The notes under the pieces were generated by a model. It was not told the DNA's origin and ran no database searches. It worked only from the letters and a program-made list of their open reading frames with translations. The translations under genes were made by a program, and so were the position numbers. Of a stretch of 5,851 nt of DNA, positions 1 to 4,863 are shown piece after piece (position 1 is the stretch's first letter; the number at the start of each line of letters is the position of its first letter). This DNA is from an uncultured bacterium (GTDB taxonomy: Bacteria; Hydrothermota; Tepidihabitantia; Tepidihabitantales; Tepidihabitantaceae), in the NCBI GenBank assembly GCA_937139435.1, contig CAKZPX010000038.1, forward strand, positions 1 to 5,851. The letters run 5' to 3'.

Positions 1-34
1 CCTTAACAACATCGGCAACTGTTATCGTCTCCAT
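1..34 (-). CDS. 5' end of an unidentified gene, cut by the window edge
   Basis: Two nucleotides after the queA stop codon an ATG opens a reading frame that runs off the left edge. Only 11 codons are visible, reading METITVADVVK. The tight spacing and shared strand make it the next gene of the purE-nitroreductase-purC-queA operon. There is no clear Shine-Dalgarno sequence, so it may be translated by coupling to queA. An N-terminus of the form 'ITVADVVK' occurs at the start of several unrelated families (for example HPr kinase, LpxD-like or Mur-ligase-like N-terminal domains), so no function is assigned. The call as a real gene rests on position only. Confidence 0.5.
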   Translation of the reverse strand, partial: METITVADVVK

Positions 35-36
35 AT

Positions 37-1062
37 TTAAACAATCAACATCGCATCGCCGAAACTGTAAAACCGGTACCGCTGGGCAATTGCATGCTCA
101 TAAGCCTTCATTATCAATTCCCGGCTGGCAAAGGCACATACCAGTAATAACAGGGTGGACTTGGGAAGATGGAAATTGGTAATCAGGGCGCCGGTTACCT
201 TCCACTCATAACCGGGATAGATATAAAGCCCGGTCTCACCCCTGCCCGATTTAACCCGAAAACCCGTCTCAGTCCTCTCGGCCTGCGCCTCCAGCGCTCG
301 CACCGCGGTTGTGCCAACACACACCACCCTTCTCCCTTCTGCCCGCGCCTGATTGATCCGCTCCGCAGTCAAATCAGATACTTCAAACTCTTCCGGATGC
401 ATCCGGTGTTCCTCAACCTTATCCACCTTTACCGGACGAAATGTCCCCAATCCCGCATGCAGGGTAATTGTGGCAACCTCAATCCCGCTGGCACACAACT
501 TATTCAGCAACTCCGGTGTAAAATGCAGACCTGCGGTTGGCGCTGCCACCGCACCCGGCACCCGGGCATATACTGTCTGATAACGATCAGGATTTTCACA
601 CCGTTCCCGAATGTAAGGCGGCAGGGCAAGCTCTCCCTTTCTCTCTAAAAGCGGACTGATATCCGGAGGCGTAAATTTCACCACCCTCACCCCTTCTGGT
701 TTCCGCTCCCGCACCTCTGCCTGATACCCATCAAACTCCACAACTGTGCCAGTGCGTGCCTTTCTTGCCGGTCGGGTAAGCACCTCCCAGACACCGTTAT
801 TATCTACCCGGCGCAGTAGCAAAAACTCCATATTTCCTCCAGAACCCACCTTCCCGAACACCCGGGCAGGCAGAACCCGGGTATCATTTAACACTAAAAG
901 GTCACCCGGCACAAGCCAGTTACCAATCTCATAAAACCGGGCATCATGGAGCGCACCGGTCTTTCTTTCCAGCACCAGCAACCGCGCACTATCACGGGGC
1001 TCAACCGCACACTGGGCAATCAGCTCTTTAGGTAGATGGTAGTCAAACTCCGCAATGCGCAT
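37..1062 (-). CDS. queA: S-adenosylmethionine:tRNA ribosyltransferase-isomerase
   Basis: QueA transfers and isomerises the ribosyl group of S-adenosylmethionine onto 7-aminomethyl-7-deazaguanine at the wobble position of GUN-anticodon tRNAs, giving epoxyqueuosine. It is a cytoplasmic enzyme. The 341-residue protein has the usual family length and signatures in order: YHLP (8-11), GDLLVLNDTRVLPAR (53-67), LPPYI (147-151), AAPTAGLHFTPE (173-184), HAGLGTFRPV (202-211) with HRMHPEE (219-225), GTTAVRALE (250-258), YIYPGY (280-285), LITNFHLPKSTLL (293-305) and a YRFYSFGDAM end (329-338). The ATG at 1062 is preferred over an adjacent upstream TTG (1065), because it overlaps the purC stop as TGATG, a typical coupling arrangement. 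A common Asp before the YIYPGY block is Gly278 here, probably minor. No other queuosine gene is in view. Assignment is very secure. Confidence 0.97.
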   Translation of the reverse strand: MRIAEFDYHLPKELIAQCAVEPRDSARLLVLERKTGALHDARFYEIGNWLVPGDLLVLNDTRVLPARVFGKVGSGGNMEFLLLRRVDNNGVWEVLTRPARKARTGTVVEFDGYQAEVRERKPEGVRVVKFTPPDISPLLERKGELALPPYIRERCENPDRYQTVYARVPGAVAAPTAGLHFTPELLNKLCASGIEVATITLHAGLGTFRPVKVDKVEEHRMHPEEFEVSDLTAERINQARAEGRRVVCVGTTAVRALEAQAERTETGFRVKSGRGETGLYIYPGYEWKVTGALITNFHLPKSTLLLLVCAFASRELIMKAYEHAIAQRYRFYSFGDAMLIV

Positions 1063-1946
1063 CAACGCAACTCTTTACCGGTGAGCAGCCGCAACGCCTC
1101 CCGATAACGGGCACTGGTGCCCGCAATTATCTCGGCAGGTAGATGCGGTGCTGGTGGCTGTTTGTTCCAGCCAATCGTCTCCAGATAGTCGCGCACAAAC
1201 TGCTTATCGAAACTCGGCGGCGAGATGCCCACCTGATACTCATTTTCTGCCCAGAAACGGGAAGAATCCGGTGTCAGCACCTCATCAATCAACACCAGCC
1301 TACCATCATCAAGACCGAACTCAAACTTGGTATCGGCAATGATAATCCCTTTTTGCCGGGCATACTCGCTTGCCTGAATATAAATCTCCAGACAGATCCG
1401 GCGGATCTTCCAGGTGAGTTCCTCGCCCACCAGCCGTATCATCTCCGCCTCACTGATATTTTCATCATGTCCGCTCTTCGCCTTGGTTGAAGGTGTAAAA
1501 ATCGGCTCCGGCAGTTTCTCGGCCTGACGAAGTCCGGACGGCAGTTTTATCCCGCACACACTACCGGTCGCCTGATAATCCTTCCAGCCGGTACCGGCAA
1601 GATAGCCCCGGATCACACACTCCACCGGCAAAGGTTCTGCCCGGCGCACCAGCATCGCCCGATCGCGCAAAACATCCTGATAGGGTGCCAGTTCCGAAGG
1701 AAACTCCGCCACATCGGCACTAATTAGATGGTTCGGGACAAGATTCTTAAACCTTTCAAACCAGAATACCGAGAGCAGATTTAACACCCTGCCCTTGTCT
1801 GGAATCCCATCCGGCAGCACCACATCAAACGCACTCAACCGGTCAGTGGCAACAATCAAAAGGTGTTCGCCCACCTGATAGATGTCTCGCACCTTTCCCT
1901 GTCCCACCAGCTTTATCCCATTCAAATCGGTTCTGGTTACCACCAT
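1062..1946 (-). CDS. purC: Phosphoribosylaminoimidazole-succinocarboxamide synthase (SAICAR synthetase)
   Basis: PurC joins CAIR and L-aspartate with ATP to form SAICAR in de novo purine synthesis, the step directly after PurE. The 294-residue protein belongs to the longer, yeast-like form rather than the roughly 240-residue E. coli form. Visible signatures are GKVRDIY (17-23, nucleotide-binding loop), ATDRLSAFD (33-41), VECVIRGYLAGTGWKDY (108-124), FTPSTKAKSGHDENIS (150-165), ADTKFEFG (204-211), LIDEVLTPDSSRFW (219-232) and SFDKQFVRDYL (245-255), which together cover the CAIR, ATP and aspartate sites. The ATG start sits just after a strong Shine-Dalgarno sequence, 17 nt beyond the nitroreductase stop. 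Its TGA stop overlaps the queA ATG by one base. The gene appears intact. Confidence 0.97.
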   Translation of the reverse strand: MVVTRTDLNGIKLVGQGKVRDIYQVGEHLLIVATDRLSAFDVVLPDGIPDKGRVLNLLSVFWFERFKNLVPNHLISADVAEFPSELAPYQDVLRDRAMLVRRAEPLPVECVIRGYLAGTGWKDYQATGSVCGIKLPSGLRQAEKLPEPIFTPSTKAKSGHDENISEAEMIRLVGEELTWKIRRICLEIYIQASEYARQKGIIIADTKFEFGLDDGRLVLIDEVLTPDSSRFWAENEYQVGISPPSFDKQFVRDYLETIGWNKQPPAPHLPAEIIAGTSARYREALRLLTGKELR

Positions 1947-1949
1947 TAA

Positions 1950-1957
1950 TCACCTCC
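1950..1957 (-). promoter_or_regulatory. Strong ribosome binding site of purC
   Basis: On the minus strand the bases read GGAGGTGA followed by TTA and the purC ATG. This is an essentially full match to the anti-Shine-Dalgarno sequence at normal spacing. It fixes the purC start and allows independent initiation inside the operon. Just upstream, the nitroreductase ends in two tandem TAA codons, which would limit readthrough into this site. No other gene in the window has an SD this strong. Confidence 0.85.
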
Positions 1958-1963
1958 AGATTA

Positions 1964-2611
1964 TTACTTGCGTTTATATCCAAAGGGCATAATATACAGC
2001 GGCGCCAGTCTTATCCCCAGCACCCGCTGGACAGCGCTGTCAACAAACGCTCCGATCATAACTGTGCCCAGCCCCAGCGCCTCACACTGCAGATGCACAT
2101 TCTGCCCGATATGCCCGGCCTCAATATGCACATACCTCTCTCCGCGTTCCCCATACCTGCCGGTTGTCCTTTTGTATTCGGCACACAGAACCAGTACCGC
2201 CGGTGCCTTCTGGATACAGGTCTGTCCCAGTGCCGCACCAGCAAGTTCCCGCCGCCGGTCACCAGAAACAACCGGACGCAGGCAATGCCCCTCACTCTGA
2301 TACTGATAAATCCCCTGCTCCAGACCGCTAACATTTCCGGCAACAACGAACAGTTCCATCGGATAGGTAGCACCGGCTGATGGCGCTGTTCGTCCGTAAT
2401 CCTTGCCGGTCTTACCCTGTGCTGCCCAGAGCACCTGCCCGAGATCACCAAGCGTCAGAGGCTTATCCGCATAATTGCGCACCGAACGGCGGCGCAAGAG
2501 CGTCTGCTCCACCGTCACCCTGCCCACTGTATCCGGTGCGGGCAAACGGATAATTGAATCTCTGGGGGGCGTCTCTCCTGCTAAAACAAAAAATAGCAGC
2601 ATCCCCAGCAT
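1964..2611 (-). CDS. SagB/ThcOx-type nitroreductase-family protein with short signal-like N-terminus
   Basis: This 215-residue protein belongs to the FMN-dependent nitroreductase fold, SagB-type branch. The branch includes azoline-forming dehydrogenases and many uncharacterised free-standing oxidoreductases. Visible features are RRRSVRNYADKPLT (40-53), whose arginines normally bind FMN phosphate, LWAAQGKTG (61-69), TAPSAGATYPMELFVVAGNV (75-94), GIYQY (100-104), HIEAGHIGQNVHLQ (162-175), EALGLGTVMIGAF (177-189) and the closing LYIMPFGY (205-212). Residues 1-11 (MLGMLLFFVLA) are hydrophobic and followed by a polar, proline-containing stretch. This resembles a signal peptide but is very short, lacks a basic residue and has no lipobox cysteine. 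The start cannot move upstream because the in-frame purE stop TAG lies 3 nt before the ATG. It is the second gene of the operon, between purE and purC. No precursor peptide, cyclodehydratase or other azole-biosynthesis partner is visible, so its substrate is unknown. Family membership is firm; function and export are inferences. Confidence 0.87.
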   Translation of the reverse strand: MLGMLLFFVLAGETPPRDSIIRLPAPDTVGRVTVEQTLLRRRSVRNYADKPLTLGDLGQVLWAAQGKTGKDYGRTAPSAGATYPMELFVVAGNVSGLEQGIYQYQSEGHCLRPVVSGDRRRELAGAALGQTCIQKAPAVLVLCAEYKRTTGRYGERGERYVHIEAGHIGQNVHLQCEALGLGTVMIGAFVDSAVQRVLGIRLAPLYIMPFGYKRK

Positions 2612-2614
2612 AAC

Positions 2615-3121
2615 CTAACCCGTCTTAATTAACCCTGACTTTGCCTTTATCTCCTCTGCCTGTTTTCTACGGAACTCCCGCAGTTTCTCAGCCAGCGTCC
2701 CGTCGCTCAGTGCCAGAATTGCGATCGCCATTAAGCCAGCATTAACCGCACCTGCCCGGCCCACCGCCATTGTCGCCACCGGCACACCGGCAGGCATCTG
2801 TACCATTGACAGCAGTGCGTCCAGACCGGACATCCCGGCATCCAGCGGCACCCCGATTACCGGAATGGTGGTCAAACTGGCAACCACACCGGCAAGATGC
2901 GCCGCCTTACCCGCACCTGCGATAATAACCTTGATACCACGACCGGCAGCGTTCAGGGTGAACTCCCGGCACAGCTCCGGACTGCGATGCGCAGAAATCA
3001 CCGCCACCTCGTTCGCTACACCAAACTCATCCAGTACCCGCTTTGCCTCGGACATCACCTCATAATCCCTTTCACTACCCATTAAAATAGCAACAACTGA
3101 TTTTATATCTTGTTGGTTCAT
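2615..3121 (-). CDS. purE: 5-(carboxyamino)imidazole ribonucleotide mutase / AIR carboxylase, catalytic subunit
   Basis: PurE produces CAIR (4-carboxy-AIR) in purine synthesis, either from N5-CAIR made by PurK (class I) or from AIR and CO2 (class II). The 168-residue length fits. The active-site SAHR (43-46) keeps the His45-Arg46 pair of class I, and the glycine-rich loop IIAGAGKAAHLAGV (66-79) and GLDALLSMVQMPAGVPVAT (99-117) are intact. Two departures stand out. The usual GSxSD phosphate/ribose-binding motif reads GSERD (15-19), giving Arg18 where E. coli has Ser18. The usual GAGGAAHLPG reads GAGKAAHLAG. The partner purK is not in the window. purE is the first gene of the operon and supplies the next enzyme, PurC. 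Its ATG lies 6 nt after a -10 hexamer, so it is probably leaderless. The PurE-like domain of LarB was considered, but LarB is longer and lacks these class I motifs. Confidence 0.95.
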   Translation of the reverse strand: MNQQDIKSVVAILMGSERDYEVMSEAKRVLDEFGVANEVAVISAHRSPELCREFTLNAAGRGIKVIIAGAGKAAHLAGVVASLTTIPVIGVPLDAGMSGLDALLSMVQMPAGVPVATMAVGRAGAVNAGLMAIAILALSDGTLAEKLREFRRKQAEEIKAKSGLIKTG

Positions 3122-3127
3122 GGCGCA

Positions 3128-3156
3128 AGTATAATTATTTTCTAATAAGTTGTCCA
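3128..3156 (-). promoter_or_regulatory. Promoter of the purE operon, predicted leaderless
   Basis: On the minus strand there is a -35 TGGACA (3151-3156), a 17-bp spacer and a -10 TATACT (3128-3133), each 5 of 6 to the sigma70 consensus. Only TGCGCC (3122-3127) separates the -10 from the purE ATG, so the expected transcription start is the A of the start codon. There is no room for a Shine-Dalgarno sequence or a purine riboswitch. The start site is predicted, not measured. Confidence 0.75.
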
Positions 3157-3169
3157 GTAAAAAGTTGTC
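3147..3169. repeat. Tandem 8-bp direct repeat in the divergent promoter region
   Basis: AAGTTGTC occurs at 3147-3154 and again at 3162-3169, a period of 15 bp. The first copy overlaps the -35 of the purE promoter and the second overlaps the -35 of the larA-like promoter. A shared regulator site is possible. So is a simple by-product of TTGTC-like -35 sequences. No known operator is recognised. Confidence 0.4.
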
Positions 3170-3192
3170 TGCCTTGCTCCCCCGATTATAAT
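3165..3192 (+). promoter_or_regulatory. Promoter of the larA-like gene, predicted leaderless
   Basis: A perfect -10 TATAAT (3187-3192) follows a weaker -35 TTGTCT (3165-3170, 4 of 6) with a 16-bp spacer. The six bases TATCCT separate the -10 from the GTG start at 3199, so transcription should begin at or next to the first base of the start codon. No Shine-Dalgarno sequence precedes the GTG. The -35 lies 8 bp from the -35 of the oppositely directed purE promoter, so two polymerases would be expected to interfere. Confidence 0.7.
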
Positions 3193-3198
3193 TATCCT

Positions 3199-4434
3199 GT
3201 GGACCTGAAAATCATCTGGAGCGAAAATGAAGAACATATTTTCCTACCGGAGGAAAACCTCCTCGGTATCCTTCATCCTCCTCAAATAACACCAGAAGAA
3301 ATTGACCTGCAACCTCTGGTCGCTGCCACCACTGAATTTTTGAAAAACCATCACCGCATCCTTGTCCTCATTAACGACTACACCCGCCCCACACCCAACC
3401 AGCCCATCCTCCAGCCCCTTCTGCCCTTATTACTGGCACGGGACACAAAGTTCCTTATCGGTCTGGGCACACATCGGCCTGCCACCCCAACTGAATTAAA
3501 AAACATCTTTGGAACAGCGGTATTTGACTCCATCCAGAACCGCATCATTCAGCACAACGCCCGTGACCCGGCACAGCTTTTCTTCCTCGGTCGGACCAGT
3601 TTTGGCACCGATGTCTGGTTCAACCGAACCGTACTATGGGCCGAGGCGATTGTTACCATCAACTCCATTGAACCCCACTACTTTGCCGGCTACACCGGCG
3701 GCAGAAAATCATTTATCCCGGGCATCGCCCGCTACGAAACCATTATCCAGAACCACAACCTCCTCCTGCATCCGGCGTCAGCACCCCTTTCCCTCAAAGA
3801 CAACCCGGTGCACGAAGATATGACCGAATCGGTCAGGATGCTGGACAAACCGATGTTTTCCATCCAGATTGTCCAGAACCAAGAGCACAATATCATATCC
3901 CTGCATTACGGCGACATCTTCCAGTCGTTTCAGGACGCCTGCACCCGGGCATACCCCCTATTTGCCACCCCGATAAAAGAAAAAGCGGACATCGTGTTAA
4001 GCATCCTGTTGCCACCCTATGACATCAACTTCTACCAGTCCCAGCGGGCATTAGAATTCGCCCTTTCCGCACTAAAACCCGGTGGAATTCATATAACCGT
4101 ATCCCGCTGTCGTCAGGGCGTAGGGAACGACGAATTTATCCATGTTCTCAGTTCGGTATCCCATCCGGAGCGACTGCTGCAGAAAGAGAAGGCAGACCAC
4201 CCGGGCTGGCACAAAGCTGCCCGTCTTGCCCGGGCGATGCAGAAGGTGAAACTCTATACCGTAATGGGAATTGATGACCGGCTGGTCAAAAGTGTCTTTA
4301 TGGAACCTTTCCATTCAATCCAGGAGGCGATTGACCACGCCTTGAGGGCGCTGGGTAAAGAGGCAAAACTCTACTTAATCCCGGACGCCGGAGCGGTGGT
4401 CCCGCTCCTGACCAACAGAAAAACCACGGTCTGA
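3199..4434 (+). CDS. LarA-like (DUF2088) nickel-pincer-dependent racemase/epimerase family protein
   Basis: This 411-residue protein matches the lactate racemase LarA family, whose members use the nickel-pincer nucleotide (NPN) cofactor to racemise or epimerise 2-hydroxyacids by hydride transfer. Residues that map by motif and spacing to L. plantarum LarA are Asp60 and Arg63 in NDYTRPTP (Asp72/Arg75), His92 in GLGTHRP (His108), His160 and Lys170 in EPHYFAGYTGGRKS (His174 and the cofactor-linked Lys184) and His186 (His200). The spacings from His160 to Lys170 and Lys170 to His186, 10 and 16 residues, equal those of LarA. A later FYQSQR segment (278-283) appears to put Arg283 where LarA has Lys298, though that alignment is from memory. 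The GTG start is chosen because the N-terminus aligns with the family start and the promoter abuts it. NPN synthesis genes larB, larC and larE are absent from the window. The substrate cannot be named: relatives act on lactate, malate and other short hydroxyacids. The gene is divergent from purE. Confidence 0.87.
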   Translation: MDLKIIWSENEEHIFLPEENLLGILHPPQITPEEIDLQPLVAATTEFLKNHHRILVLINDYTRPTPNQPILQPLLPLLLARDTKFLIGLGTHRPATPTELKNIFGTAVFDSIQNRIIQHNARDPAQLFFLGRTSFGTDVWFNRTVLWAEAIVTINSIEPHYFAGYTGGRKSFIPGIARYETIIQNHNLLLHPASAPLSLKDNPVHEDMTESVRMLDKPMFSIQIVQNQEHNIISLHYGDIFQSFQDACTRAYPLFATPIKEKADIVLSILLPPYDINFYQSQRALEFALSALKPGGIHITVSRCRQGVGNDEFIHVLSSVSHPERLLQKEKADHPGWHKAARLARAMQKVKLYTVMGIDDRLVKSVFMEPFHSIQEAIDHALRALGKEAKLYLIPDAGAVVPLLTNRKTTV

Positions 4435-4458
4435 TCTCATCTCCTTATCAGGAGGAGA
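4435..4458 (+). terminator. Hairpin directly after the larA-like stop codon, possible weak terminator
   Basis: Immediately after the TGA, TCTC (4435-4438) and CTCCT (4441-4445) can pair with AGGAG (4450-4454) and GAGA (4455-4458). This makes a 9-bp stem with a 2-nt bulge and a TATC loop. No T-tract follows, so it is not a standard intrinsic terminator. It could protect the 3' end of the mRNA or act with Rho. Assignment as a terminator is an inference from position. Confidence 0.35.
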
Positions 4459-4498
4459 CTGATTACCCCAATCCCAGAAAGAACCGCAACCAGATCTA

Positions 4499-4523
4499 TC
4501 CGGATTGTTTAACCCCATCCGGA
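4499..4523. repeat. Inverted repeat, 7-bp arms
   Basis: TCCGGAT (4499-4505) and ATCCGGA (4517-4523) are exact inverted copies around an 11-nt loop. The left arm lies within the short palindrome ATCCGGAT. There is no T-tract on either side. It could be a small RNA hairpin or a protein-binding site; function is unknown. Confidence 0.45.
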
Positions 4524-4548
4524 ACCAGCGATAGCAATCATTACCACC

Positions 4549-4563
4549 CCGGGAATTACCCGG
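4549..4563. repeat. Short GC-only inverted repeat
   Basis: CCGGG (4549-4553) and CCCGG (4559-4563) flank a 5-nt AATTA loop. The stem is short but all G:C. A weak T-rich run begins about 10 nt further on the plus strand, too far for a classical intrinsic terminator. With the two hairpins upstream it forms a cluster within 130 bp. Confidence 0.4.
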
Positions 4564-4828
4564 ACACCTGCCCTGTTTATATTAACATAGTATAACACTT
4601 ATTCACATAACACACTAATTAACAAAGAGGTTAAGGAAATCACCAGCGAGAAATTGCCACCCGGTACCGTTAAATTTTCTCCGATTATGGCTCTTATAAG
4701 TTAGAGAGAACGCCTGACATAGAAAAGAAAAACTATTTATTTGCCTTTAACAGAGATCGCCAAGCCCCAGGGATTTTAACCTTTTTCGCTCCTTGTTAAG
4801 ACCGGCAGTTTCAATCCATCCTGCCCGC

Positions 4829-4856
4829 TTGACTTAACCGTTAGCCAACTTACAAT
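4829..4856 (+). promoter_or_regulatory. Promoter of asnS, predicted leaderless
   Basis: The -35 TTGACT (4829-4834) and -10 TACAAT (4851-4856), each 5 of 6 to the sigma70 consensus, are separated by 16 bp. Seven bases (4857-4863) lie between the -10 and the asnS ATG, placing the expected transcription start at A4863 or A4864. No Shine-Dalgarno sequence is present. The arrangement repeats that of the purE and larA-like promoters. Confidence 0.75.
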
Positions 4857-4863
4857 TAAGCCA

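Larger units (their letters stand above)
4435..4863. other. 429-bp intergenic region between the larA-like gene and asnS
   Basis: I find no convincing gene here on either strand. The first roughly 140 bp are mixed in composition and hold three short inverted repeats (annotated separately). The part from about 4575 to 4760 is AT-rich with scattered stop codons. The last 35 bp contain the asnS promoter. A T-box leader, common upstream of aminoacyl-tRNA synthetases in Firmicutes, was looked for and its conserved AGGGTGGNACCGCG element is absent. A tRNA was also not found. In this otherwise compact window the length is unusual, so an unrecognised small RNA or decayed sequence remains possible. 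Confidence 0.6.

Noticed and set aside
169..648. Plus-strand open frame of 159 codons
   Set aside because: It is antisense to conserved queA sequence; the translation has no family features and reads as a shadow frame.
1063..1065. TTG as the queA start codon, one codon upstream of the ATG
   Set aside because: The adjacent ATG forms the typical TGATG overlap with purC and fits the family N-terminus; TTG is a weaker start with no better ribosome binding site.
2615..3121. LarB (nickel-pincer cofactor biosynthesis), suggested by the neighbouring LarA homologue and a PurE-like fold
   Set aside because: LarB proteins are longer with a distinct N-terminal region; this 168-residue protein has class I PurE motifs (SAHR, GAGxAAHL, VQMPxGVPVAT) and sits with purC.
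4714..4741. Possible extra promoter (CTGACA then TTTATT, 16-bp spacer) in the intergenic region
   Set aside because: The -10 match is poor, nothing recognisable starts downstream, and the promoter at 4829-4856 is much better.
4799..4828. tRNA or CRISPR-repeat-like piece (a GTTTCAATCC run with a 5-bp GGCAG/CTGCC stem)
   Set aside because: It occurs once only, with no second repeat for CRISPR, and no acceptor, D or anticodon arms can be built around it for a tRNA.
4435..4863. T-box riboswitch upstream of asnS
   Set aside because: The conserved antiterminator T-box sequence and a terminator with T-run are absent, and the best asnS promoter leaves no leader.
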